Shown here: positions 25,301-36,303 of the stretch, piece by piece
Position numbering within the stretch: position 1 is the first letter of the stretch
Layout of the letters: every line of letters starts with the position of its first letter
Assembly: GCF_022458985.1 (NCBI RefSeq)
Contig: NC_061786.1
Coordinates: forward strand, 16,560,974 to 16,624,973
DNA from: Mugil cephalus
Lineage: Eukaryota > Chordata > Actinopteri > Mugiliformes > Mugilidae
Direction of reading: 5' to 3'
Length of the DNA stretch: 64,000 nucleotides
The notes under the pieces: generated by a model
Databases searched by the model: none
Seen by the model: the letters and a program-made list of their open reading frames with translations, nothing else
What the model was told of the DNA's origin: nothing
Made by a program: the position numbers and the translations under genes

Positions 25301-27749
25301 TTCCTCCACGATCCAGTGCAGTGAACACTGTGCAATGTGTATCAGTGTGTCCAGTTCATCTGTGGACCCATTGTGTGAAGTTCAGCGTCTGATGAGAGCA
25401 TGCGTCAGCGACAGCAGGGGGCAGGCCTCGTCGCCGCATGAGTGAAAGTGGGCGCGGAGCCAGCAAACGGTGCTCGTCAAGCTGAATGCAAGAGAGCCGT
25501 TTCCGGGAAACCTGATCTGCGTGTCGGAGCCGTACGGTCACCAAGGTCTCGTTCAAGGAGCTGCTAAGTGTTTCTTGCGTGGCCTGAGTGTAAGAGTCAG
25601 TTGTTGCAGTACAGGAAGCATGTGTTGAGTTCCCACAGCGTTATCTGTGCTTGCGGCAAAACGCCCACGTCTAAAGATGTGACGTGTTTCAAAATGACAT
25701 AAAAATGTAGAATGGGGTGAGATCAGGTAGTTAAAGTATTCCCTTTAGTTTACCTTCTACAAACTAAATTAATAAAAGGCATTCTTGCATATTATTATAA
25801 TATAATATTAGAAGTCATTGCACCGTTGTCAACTACATTAGTGCATCAACAGTAATTCTCTATAAAAAGTAAAACCCTTGAGGCCTTATTTGGCACTGGA
25901 GAAAAAAAACTTGAAGGCTACACACTGTGGTGCACGTCCACACTGAGAAAACAACCGTCAAGTTGCAATGCAGAATTCCACATCAGCACAGGAAGTTATG
26001 AAGGTATCCCTTAAAAAATAAAAGCATGCATTTATTGCATTCAGCCGAACTACACGTGGGTCTAATTTACAGTTATCCAGGTAGGATATGTACTCATTTT
26101 ACGTTACTATTTATTGCTGCTGTCTTATTAGATGCTCTAATGGTCGCTGTGCAGCAGCACCTCTGAGGGTGCCCTGTCGTGTCTTTGAGTCCTGTATGGG
26201 TTAAGGGGAGAGGCTTCTGTGGATCAGACTTGTTCCAGTGGATCTCACAGACACTTAATCATTTTGAGATCTAGCAAATTTGGAGGCCAGGTCGACACCT
26301 TGTGCTGTTTTTTTAGATGTTCTTAAGCCATTCCTAAAGATGGGCAATGCTATTTTCTTCTTCCAGTGGTCATAATGTTATGCCTGATCGGTGTACATTG
26401 GCTTTGTATCATTCCTTTCATACCCCTGGTTCTACATCTTGCTCTTTCTGGGGTCTGAATACAACCTTTTGCTATACTGACTAATTGATCCACCAATTTC
26501 TTACATCTGCTCTGTAATCCCATATATCATTATGTCTCAATCAATTAATCTGAGTGACCTCCAACAAAATGTGAAAAAAAAAAAAAAATGGCAAAGCAGC
26601 TTCTCAGATTGCTTCTTTTAATCAAATGAACAATAAAACCTAAAGATCACACTTTGAAGAAACCCAGCATCCACTCACAACAAGAGCCCGTATATTTTTG
26701 GCGTTTTATCTGTCTCTGTATCAGTTTTCTGGTGAAAGACTAATTTGTAGTGCTGTTAGGCAAACGCCGCTTTGGTAGAACGCACCATTTATTCTTTCTG
26801 AACTAAAGCTGTGACAGATTCCAGTTCAGCGTTTTGGAAAATATTTGCCTTCTGCCCGAGCTTCAAATTAAAATAAATACCACTCTCACGTCTGCAGTGC
26901 TAAGCGGGCAGCTGGGTTTGGCTCTTCGTGCCAAGCTAAGCAGCTGCAACATGCATGATGAAATCGCCAGCGTTGGTAGCACCCAGATGTGGGATGTTGC
27001 AATCTACACTTCCACTTCCATGACGCTAATCACACCTCACCTTTCGAGCTTCACTGATAATGATGAACGTTTACGGCAAAAGAAAAGTGAGAAAGACAAT
27101 TCTGAGGCGATTTAGATACTGTTACAGCACTAATGAGATTGCTACTAAACTTTAAAATGTTCAACATACCCCTGTTTAGAGCTGTAGTTATTAGTCAATG
27201 TTTTGAACACAGTTTTTACACACAAAAAATCAAAAAAATTGATATTTTCTTCGTAGCACAGTCAATATCTTTATATAATGATTAATGTTAATGGCATTTT
27301 ATAGCATAAAAAGACAGAACCAAATGTGATGAAAAAAAGTTGTTAACTACTTATATGTAGAGAAATATGTTTTCTCATCAGATTCCTGCTTAGATATTTT
27401 ATTTTGAATTTTCAGACCCGGGTGTGCTGGTTCACGCTACCGCCAGCTTCACTCTGGTCCAAACAGCTGCAGGAACTCATCAAATCAAACCCCCAAACCA
27501 ACGCAGCAACGTCTGAACACGCAATTTAAACAAATCTCCTGATCTGTGGCCACACGGGAAGCGCGGTGAGAGTTGCAGCGGGCGATTTCTGCAGCGTTTA
27601 AGAAATTGGCGAAATTTCGGGAGAGATGATGACAGCTCGCGAAGCGCCCCGGTCCGGTCCAGGAGGGAGAGAGGGAGGGGGGCCGTGTTCCGGTGTCAGT
27701 GTGGCGGCCGAGAAGCGTCTACGGAGCCGCGGTGTGTCTTACCCGACAT
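19355..27749 (-). CDS. gyg1: Glycogenin-1, self-glucosylating primer of glycogen synthesis
   Basis: Cytosolic GT8 glucosyltransferase that attaches glucose from UDP-glucose to its own tyrosine, making the primer extended by glycogen synthase. Seven coding exons, in transcript order: 27743-27749, 24992-25127, 24719-24893, 24464-24626, 23902-24028, 21594-21831 and 19355-19531 (1023 nt, 340 aa; human about 350). Exon 1 encodes only MSD's first seven bases and is joined across a 2.6-kb intron to [15 protein letters not shown], which fixes the start. The DxD metal site is D102-A103-D104 in FMDADTL. The acceptor Tyr195 lies in [12 protein letters not shown], the same number as in human. A Pro-rich linker (HPPPPPPAQ) precedes the conserved C-terminal glycogen-synthase-binding motif, [18 protein letters not shown] and then [16 protein letters not shown]. 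The linker exon present in the longer human isoform was not found. The exon ending at 24464 uses an unusual GTCAGC donor. Tail-to-tail with hltf. Confidence 0.96.
19953..19967 (+). promoter_or_regulatory. CTCF-like motif in gyg1 intron
   Basis: ACCACTAGAGGTCAG matches the vertebrate CTCF core (CCACTAGRKGGCAG) except for one T in the GGC. It is a sequence match only. Confidence 0.35.
19983..20460. repeat. Probable degraded DNA-transposon sequence in gyg1 intron
   Basis: Contains AAAAAAGTTGGGACAAAAG (near 20164) and, further on, CGTGAAATGTCCCGTCTTTG, with a 19-base poly-T run near 20393. The GTTGGGACA...CAACAAAAG wording resembles widespread fish DNA-element sequence. I cannot define ends or family. 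Confidence 0.3.
22352..23082. mobile_element. hAT-type element, right terminus intact, in gyg1 intron
   Basis: The right end reads AATGCGTTACTCCCAACACTG, complement of CAGTGTTGGGAGTAACGC, the start of a very common fish hAT family. The left side keeps only internal ACTGTAATTTCAATGTAATTAG-like sequence and lacks CAGTGTTGGG, so it is truncated there. The roughly 730-bp interior has no transposase frame. It lies between gyg1 exons 5 and 6. Confidence 0.65.
25411..25425 (+). promoter_or_regulatory. CTCF-like motif in gyg1 intron 1
   Basis: ACAGCAGGGGGCAGG differs from the CCAGCAGGGGGCAG form of the vertebrate CTCF core at one aligned base. Located in the 2.6-kb first intron. Sequence match only. 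Confidence 0.4.
26160..26395 (-). mobile_element. Tc1-like transposon remnant (copy 3), gyg1 intron 1
   Basis: The right end reads GGTCATAATGTTATGCCTGA then TCGGTGTA, the family terminus. The interior on the plus strand has TTGGAGGCCAGGTCGACACC, the complement of the KV(S/L)TWPPN coding segment, so this copy is inverted relative to copy 2. The left terminus is missing. Confidence 0.75.
27540..27742 (-). other. GC-rich start of gyg1 intron 1
   Basis: CpG-rich sequence surrounds the tiny first coding exon and includes the donor GGTAAGAC immediately after ATGTCG. It is consistent with a CpG-island promoter spanning exon 1. Confidence 0.4.
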
Positions 27750-27920
27750 GGTGCGCTGAGGAGAGTCCACCCGAGCGTCGGGGGTCGTGATGGAGCAGAC
27801 GAAAGGTTTGCACTGCGAAGGGCAGAGGCGCAGCAGCTGGGACCAGTAGTCCAACACAGGAATTAAGCCCCACATTTTCCGGGTCATGTGACCAGTGACA
27901 GCGGACACGCCCCCCCTGCG
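27750..27920 (-). promoter_or_regulatory. gyg1: gyg1 5' UTR and likely CpG-island promoter
   Basis: GC-rich, CpG-containing sequence lies directly upstream (minus strand) of the gyg1 ATG at 27749 and grades into AT-rich DNA beyond about 27930. No TATA box is obvious. The transcription start is not resolved. Confidence 0.45.
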
Positions 27921-28655
27921 CATGTGTCTTTCAGCGTAACTTTATTTGTTATGATCAAAAATTACAAAAATCTAACGACACTTCCTGACTTTAATCTGGT
28001 GAAATTGAATTGAAAGAGTTTGGATATTTTATTAAATTTATAAAATTATATGTATTTTTTACTTGAAGGGATTAAACATACAACATATTTTAGCATTAAT
28101 GCTATGAGCATCAATAAGTAAAAGCACTAATTAAAAGGATAGGAACATTAGCATAGGATTGTTAGGATGGTTTATTCTATTAATAACCAAATCTGACAAT
28201 TATCAGTAAAAAAAATAAAAAAAAAAAAAAACACTTCAATTATATGAATAATGATCATGATAATAAAACGGATAAACTTGTTAAGTAATGTGCACATATC
28301 ACAAAACTGCATCTTAGCTAAGTATAGTTCTTTGCGGGTTTAATGTATAGTGTATAAATATATACTCAATGAATGCTGCACCCTGAACTATTGGAAAGTT
28401 GCACAATGCAATTTTAAATACAGTGATGGTTGTACAAATATTAAAAGATGGAGATGTTTAGAACTATTCACATATTGACAGTATTATGTATATAATATAT
28501 ACATATATATTATGTATAATTTTATACCTCGGTGCAACATGAATGAAATATTACAGTTTGCTGCAGATAAAAGGGTTACATATTGATAATGATTAATTAA
28601 TACTCAAGGATTGCAAGGGTGCATCGGCTGAGCGACTCAATCACACTGAGTCAGT

Positions 28656-28670
28656 GCTGCCCTCCAGTGG
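28656..28670 (-). promoter_or_regulatory. CTCF-like motif between gyg1 and pls1
   Basis: The minus strand reads CCACTGGAGGGCAGC, one base from the CCACTAGAGGGCAG form of the CTCF core. Sequence match only. Confidence 0.4.
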
Positions 28671-30879
28671 TCATGTGTCCACGTTACAGCTGAATGAAGT
28701 AGACGCAAACATGCAGGAGATACAGGAGGTCATGTGATCAAGTTCACCTTTTAAGTTTAAGTTTTCTTCCTGGTGTGTTTTCCTAGTCTTTCATCATTCA
28801 TTCGTATCATTAAACACTGGGATATATTTTTTATATTATTGGAAGTTGTTAAATCATCAAAGGAATCAAAATCTGTACTACAGAGGTGTGAGGAACCTTC
28901 ATCATTTGAGGCCTTTAAACTGTAACAATGATACAATTATTAGTCATGGTAATAGTAAATATATAATGATGGCAGCAGGAACAGTGTAAACTTTGTGCAC
29001 AGCAAAGCTGAATTTTGTGTGGGATACACCTGCATCCTTAGAACCATCTATCTCAATACAGACATGTACTCTTAGGTGCAGTAAATAATGCAGGAGGCTT
29101 ACGCGAAAGTCTTTGGTGGTCTGTGTGCAATCTTACACCAACAACCGATCTCGGCTCGGGGTCCACGACCAGAACGGCAGCTACAGGTGGAGCGCTCGTC
29201 TGAGACCAGGCGACCGGGAGGAGAGAGAAACCGGAGAACACCTCGGAGTCACACAGGGACGGATCAGGTGTCTGAGAAAGAAAAGACTTGAAGGGGAGAG
29301 AGAGAAAGATGGAGGCCTGCGTGGGTTCAGAGTTAAAACTTTGATATCATCCGACTTTCCTGCAATCAGGCGCTATGTATTTTTGTTTAGGCCGAGAAGG
29401 AACCACCTGGTTCTAGTTGAGTGTGTCTTTGTGAAAGTAAAACAGGTAAATGTAAATGAAAGGGAAGGAGTCAAGGACAGAAGGACGGGGGTTAATAGAA
29501 AAATAGAGACATGAAAGGGAGGGGCTGGAAAGGAGAATAAAGAAGAAAGTGGTCGAGAACTTCTCCTCTGGATTGGCTCTGCTCTGGACTCTATAAACCC
29601 CTCAGCCTGCCTGAGACTGAAAGTAAGCTCCTTAATGTTGCTCTTTCTTTACATTACACTTTTACTGCTCTTTTCTCAAATTTAGATGAACTTCAATGTA
29701 CAATTTAAGTAATATGTCTGCCAAAATAAGATGTAACCTAGAAAGCTCCCGATCCACACAAACAGGAAAGGAATTTACCTTGGTGTTTTGTTGCCTGGAA
29801 GAAATAAAATGTGTTGTTGTGAAGCGTGGAACTCTAATCTAAATGATGCACGGTGCAGCGAGGCACGTTGGGCAGACAAACACAGCATCACGTTTCAAAC
29901 ATGTCCGGCACAAATGCAAAATGCGAGCGTGAACTCTTTCACAGATAATTCTGGACGTGATACTGCAGACTGTCTATCTGTCTGGCTAAGGTTAATTAAA
30001 CTGAACTAATGAGCAATGAAACATATGTTGCTCTGTTTCAAAACACTCATAAATCAAAATTTAGGTGACCAGTATATTGCTGTGTAAATATTTAGTCAGT
30101 ATGATGGCTTTATTACACTTTAACGTGCGCTAGCGTTTACATTTTTGCACCGGGAGCTTGTGTACGGCTGCTAAACTGGAAGCTAAAGGGTATAAGGTCA
30201 ATATCAAGTGTAATCAGAGGCTGAGAGTTAGCTGGCGATCTTTCATAGCATACCCTTGTGAGATTGATGCATTTGGAGCTTTAAGCAGGATCAGCTTAGC
30301 TTAGCATAGTTTAGCATAGTGTGGAGATTGGAAGCAAGGAAATTAAACCTGCCTCTCAAAAGCTTGAATCGTTGACGTGTTACTTCCGGTTTGGTTTGAT
30401 CTCTTTGCAGAAACCAAAGTATAAATAGAAGAGGGAGAATCTTTTTTATGGGAGGTTAGAATATTATGTGCTTTGTTGTTTCCTCAGTCTCAGGCTCAGA
30501 TGTCAGAGAAGTTGGAAGAGACTCTTTGAAGACACACGGAAGAGCTGTTTCCCTTTGCTTCCAGTCTTAAAACGGTGCGCTAAGCTAACTATCTCCTGAC
30601 TGCAGTTTCATGTTCAGCCAGCAGATACAGTTCAAACACGGCATCGTTTTGTCCTAAGAGGATGACTAGCACGCTCATTTTTAATCTTCTTTTTTTTTTT
30701 TATTATTTGCAATGTGCTCTTTATCTGCAAATCAATGTCTCAATAGGCCAGGTGATCGCCATGTTTATAGACAATAACGTGATGACATGGCTGAGGTGTT
30801 AAATGTTAACAGCAAGGCTACGCCTGTCCCAGGGTCCAGGCAGGTCAAAGGTCCACCGTGTCCCTCCTCCTAGGAGAGA

Positions 30880-31030
30880 TAACCAGCTCTACAGTCTCAC
30901 CGGTCTCTTCCTCTCTGTGCCTCTCCGCTCGAAGCCTCGCATACACCTGGAAGACTCCACTCTTGTAGCCAGGCCAGAGGGACCTGCACTGAGAGGATTA
31001 TTAGCTCAGGAAACACAGACTCTTGTGAAG
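30880..31030 (+). other. pls1: Candidate non-coding first exon of pls1
   Basis: The first coding exon of pls1 begins right after an acceptor (GTTGCAG, ending about 31328), so a 5' UTR exon must lie upstream. This GC-richer stretch ends with TTGTGAAG|GTAACT, a fair donor, about 300 bp before that acceptor. Another possible donor, AAACAG|GTAAAT, lies near 29445. Neither can be proven from sequence. Confidence 0.25.
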
Positions 31031-31349
31031 GTAACTTGTCTCCTTCTGGCTTTTATTTTGTTGTTTATTTTATGGATATTTTAACTTTTAAATGCTGCGG
31101 TCTCCTCACTAATTTGCAAGGAGGAGTGTTGAAGGTTTTTAACTGTGACTGCTTGGTGCATTTTAAGGAGATTGTAAAGTAGTCTAAGACACTATAATCA
31201 TTTATCTGCTTTTGTCTCAGTTAAACATCTGCATTTAATTGCCTTAAAATGAAGAGGATCTCCCTTAAGGCGGCCTTCTGATGAGACTTTGTGCCCGCTA
31301 TCAAAATCCTAACCCGTGCAAGTTGCAGGTACGCACAGCGTGAGCTACT

Positions 31350-34300
31350 ATGGCGAGTTACGTCACACAGATTTCCAGAGAGGACCTGGAGGATCTCCGA
31401 GAGGCCTTTAACAAAATCGGTGAGTGCCGCACCGCTAGCGCACCTAATCTGGCGATGGCAAATGAGAGTTTAACTGCCAGCCATAAAAGATTACTCTTAT
31501 ACAAGTGTGTTTTTTATTTTATTGCTTGGATGTACTTTGTGAGAGAGGTTTTTTTCAGGTGTGATAACAAAATGCCAGGTTTTTTATCAGTTAATAAGTG
31601 TATGATGAAAAAAAAAAGGTGGAGATTATGATGAGCTAAATATATGAGGGGCACCTCCTGTGTGTTATTGTGTCATATACTGTACAGAGATAAAAGTTTT
31701 GAGGAAATTTTGTCCTGTTTAAAACAGTGTAAGCATTAATTTTTTTACCAGAAAGCAACAGAGCAGAAACACTTTTATTTATTTGATGTGATAAAACTAA
31801 ATAATTTTAATAAAAAAATAAATAAAAGCATAACATAGTTAATTATTGCTATAAGCATGGGATCTTTACTGTTCTTTATTTATTGATTTTGAACATTTGG
31901 GCATTTATGTAAATGTGGATACAGTGAATGCTATCATCTGTAGATGTGTTAATTGGCAAAATGCAACATGGGACTCATGGAAACTTAATTTAGTTTTGCA
32001 GAATATGATCACAATAACCGGTGTAGTGCAAGTGTGTGTTGGACAAATAAAGGTTGACCTGTTATCAGTCTTATCTTATTTGCAGTCAGTGATCAAAACA
32101 GATGCAGATAAGTTCATACAGACTTTAAATGTCCGTATCAAACTACCCTGTAATCCTCTGCTGACTCGCTTTGTAAAATTTACGCTGGCACAAAAGTTTA
32201 AGTCAGATATCAGTAAGTTAAGTCCGTTCATCCTTTGGAGACCATGAACATTTGCACAAAATGTGACTTTTTTTTAAATTTTATTTTTATCCAATAGCTC
32301 TGCTGAACACAATGACACGATAAGGAATTAGAAATCCTCCAAATGGACAATGTTGTAAAGCGGAACTCTTAGACCAGTAATATCACACTAATGCAGTAGC
32401 ATGTGACGAAATACGTATCATTTCACATGTTTCACAAGCCACAAAACTGAAAACAGACATTCTGACAGAATGTCCCTTTGACTGGCATTGTAACCACATG
32501 GTTGATCTTTTTTGTAGTAGTAGTAGACAATAAAATGCTTAATTTCTCATTTTGTACCCATTTCTAACCATTCAATTTGTGAGATACACTTATATATACA
32601 AAAATCTAAGGTGAGGCTTTTATATTTTTTGAGATACAGCACTTTTGAACAGATGACCATAGCTGGAAAATATACATCATACAGCATTTATTCATACAGT
32701 ATCAAAATGCTCAGTTTGCAGTGCATGCTGTTAATATAGATTAACAATGAATCATATGTAATTGCAGTTAATCGTACTTCTTAGTGTGGAAGTCAAAGGG
32801 CTCTATGCAAAATAATAATTACATTTATAATAAACAGATTTAGTGTTTCATTAGACATTAGTTTGAATGCTGTATGAAAGTAGTCAGTTTCCAATTGTTA
32901 TTGCAGCGAGTAAATAGATATTTTTATTTGTACGCCCGTCTCCAGACATTGATAACAGCGGCTATGTGAGCGACTACGAGCTTCATGAGCTGTTCAAAGA
33001 GGTCAGGTTCAGCTTGCCCGGATACAAGGTGCGGGAGATCATGGAGACCTTCATATCCGGGGACACGAACAAAGACGAGAAGATCAGCTTCGAGGAGTTC
33101 GTTTCTGTAAGTTTGAGCACACACACACACAGGTCGTGAGTGAATACACAGACTTGCAATGGACTTACGGTGTCTGTTTGTGGTCAGATCTACCAAGAGC
33201 TGAAGAGCAAGCAGCTCAGTGAGACCTTCAGGAAGTCAATCACGAGGAAGGATGGGATCCGTTCGTTTGGAGGGATGTCAAGAAAATCCAGCGAGGGAAC
33301 CCAGCACTCCTACTCTGGTAGGACATTATGCATTTAATATTACTGTATGTCTATGATAATCTTCAGTTTGTCACAGAAAGCAGATTATTGAAAATAATTT
33401 ACTGCTGTTGTAGACACATGTTTTTTTTTTTAAAAAAAATAACAACGTCTCCTCTGTCCATTTGGATGATAAAAAATCTTAATCACACATTCCAAGTCCC
33501 AAGCTTTCCTAGTATTATACTTATTGGGAGCTTTAATAACATTGTGCTGTCATAAATTGAGCCACAGATTATGATAGAAGCAATTTTACTCTTGAATATA
33601 GTTGTGTACCTCTCTAAATTCTCAGTACAGTTTTTCAACAATACCTCCATCCATCCACTGTATATACCCACTTAACCTGCTGAGGTTGGTTAATTGGCAG
33701 TTAATGATGACTTAAACTGAGACTAATAGATTATCAATGATTGTTTAGATGAGGAGAAAGTGGCTTTCGTTAACTGGATCAACAAAGCTTTGGCGAAAGA
33801 TCCAGACTGCCAACACCTGCTGCCCATGAACCCTGACAATGAGAGCCTCTTCACCTCTGTCCGTGACGGCATCCTGCTATGGTATTGACACAAACACACT
33901 CACATTTTAGTCACGTGCACAGGCAACAAGGTTTTTGTATAATTATATTTACTGCTGAGGTAAATGAGGTGAGACAAGTCCATCTCCATATACGGTTATG
34001 TTTGATTGTCGACTAGTAAACAGCTAGGCTAAGTATTTTTCACTTTTATCTGGCAACAAAGGTTAATGAGGAATGGTGTGATTATGTTTTATTGTGTTTT
34101 TTATTATGGTCCACCGCTCTCGGACCACTTTTATTTAACGTTAGGGTTTCACTATATGATGGACTTTGTACATTTAACTGACGCCTGCCTCAGAGGGGAG
34201 GCGACACTTTAGAAATCTGATTCGGCAATCACCTCAGTCACTTTCACTTCATCCGTATCAAACTGCTTGTTCTCTTTCAGTAAAATGATCAACCTGTCTC

Positions 34301-36263
34301 AGCCTGACACGATTGACGAAAGGGTCATCAACACCAAGAAGCTTACCACCTTCAAAATGACAGTGAGTTGAAGGTTTCCATGAGTTTTCCTAAACCCATA
34401 AACCCCATGCCAATGCTAACTTAGCATGCTAACTTATCACTGCAGTAGAGGAAGCACTGATACAAGCAGGTTGCCCCGTTCCATTAAGCATCTCAATAAG
34501 ACATGATAGTTAACTAGCATGTTCCCATCCCATAAGTCGAATTCAGCCATCATTAACACACCTGTGTCTGTACCATGGGCTTGTTAGCTTAGCTCAGCAT
34601 ACGGACCTGAATTGAGGGGAAGCATAAAACAGTATCAACATCATCAATTATTATTTAAGAATGAGCCAAACTATTTCCTGGCTGGACATAACAGAATCAG
34701 TTTCTGTTATCAAATAGCATCTAGAGTCCACATAAACGGCCTTTTCTTTGTTTGTTTTTACTGCCTTTTTTTGTGTGTTATGGTTGGGCTCACGTGTGAG
34801 ATGAATGGAGGTTAATAGTTTGGGAACGGTTCTTCTTAATTTTCTTAATTTATAACATGTATTAGCTTAATTAACTGTCAAGCCTTTGCCTTCCTTATAT
34901 TAAGTTAGCCTGTCCTTAGCTTGCTACATTGTTAGCCTCAATGGCTCCTAGATACCGTAGCTGTGTTCTCAGGACTTACGACTGATGCTACCACCTGAAT
35001 ACCAAACATTTTGTCTTCACGACTTCTTGTGTTGTAACTACGAGTTCCATTTGCAGCAGGCTAATAACTAAGCTAACAGCAAACACTGAAAATACTCTTT
35101 CCGGCCAAAACGAAAGTATCCACCTGGATTTAACTAAGCAAATAGGTTCTAGCATCATATTGGGTATTTACTGCATGGGTGATTATATTTCAACTGGCAA
35201 CAAGTTATTTAACCCCAACTGATGCAATGGGTAGCTTCTCATTTCTTAAACAACCATGTGGAAAGACACATCCCGCTGTCATGGAAAAGATGGTAGTGTG
35301 TTTGAGAAGGGTCTAACCATTGGCATGCATCAAGCAGACAATTCAGCAGAGAAATTGAAGCAGAAACTATTAAAGTTGCGTTGAGAAAACTGGAAAGATA
35401 GTGGGGAACCATCTTCTTCCAGGAAGAAATGTGGTCAGAAGGGCAGATGAAGTGACGCCCCCATCATATCTAGTACCTACTGCACAAGCCTGTGGGGGCA
35501 GTGCCATGATCTGGGATTGCTGCAGATGCTCAGGTGTAGGTTCAGCAACATTATGCCCAAAGAATGAGGTCAGCTGACTACCTGAATCTATTGAATGATC
35601 AGGTTATTCCATCAGGGGATTATTTTCTTCCCTAATGGTCCGGGCATATTCCAAGATGACAGTGCAATGGGGTTCCAGACCTGAACATTGTGAATGTTTG
35701 GGATGTGCTGGAGAAGGACTAACACCTGACTGTACTGTAAATAAAATGTGGATGTCACCCAAGTCCGTAACAACTGAAACTGTCCAGTCCCGTAATGTTG
35801 GACTTTGAGAGGTCTGTAATACATTAACCTTTTTATTGCATTTTCTTCTTTTTTTCCATATCTGCTTTATGTGTGTGATTATATAACTGTCTCCTCTGTG
35901 GAGAAGTAAAAGTTTTATTTTTTACTGGACAATTGGACCATCAACCCATTCATTCTTAGCCTCAGTGGTAGATAGCATCGATTGGTGCATTTGGTTTCTA
36001 ATTGTGTCAGGAAGCAGTGTAAAACAAGAAAAATAAAGGGTCTGACTTTCATTGAAAAAAATAACTGATATCAATTAATGTGCGTTTGCAGGAGAATCTC
36101 GTGCTGGCCCTGAACTCAGCCTCAGCAATCGGCTGCACAGTGGTGAGCATTGACGCCCATGATCTGATGGCTGGGAAACCCCACCTGGTCCTGGGACTGT
36201 ACTGGCAAATCATCAAGGTTGGCCTGTTTGCTGATATAGAAATCAGCAGGAACGAAGGTCAGT

Positions 36264-36303
<40 letters not shown>

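Larger units (their letters stand above)
27921..31327. other. AT-rich intergenic region between gyg1 and pls1
   Basis: The two genes are divergent here. The region holds an AT palindrome-like run near 28483-28522, a TATAAA at 29592-29597, TTAGCATAG-type repeat words near 30295-30325, and scattered open frames with no recognisable product. Possible non-coding first exons of pls1 lie within it. No gene was otherwise recognised. Confidence 0.5.

Noticed and set aside
29113-29514. 133-codon open frame between gyg1 and pls1
   Set aside because: Composition is Arg/Glu-rich low complexity from purine-rich DNA, with no known motif. Treated as chance.
29592-29622. TATAAA followed 25 bp later by a GTAAGC donor as a pls1 promoter plus first exon
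   Set aside because: A start 25-30 bp below the TATA would leave an exon of only a few bases, so the pairing is implausible.
31897-32247. 116-codon open frame on the plus strand in the first coding intron of pls1
   Set aside because: No recognisable domain, AT-rich codon content like its surroundings, no splice or promoter support. The pls1 frame is complete without it.
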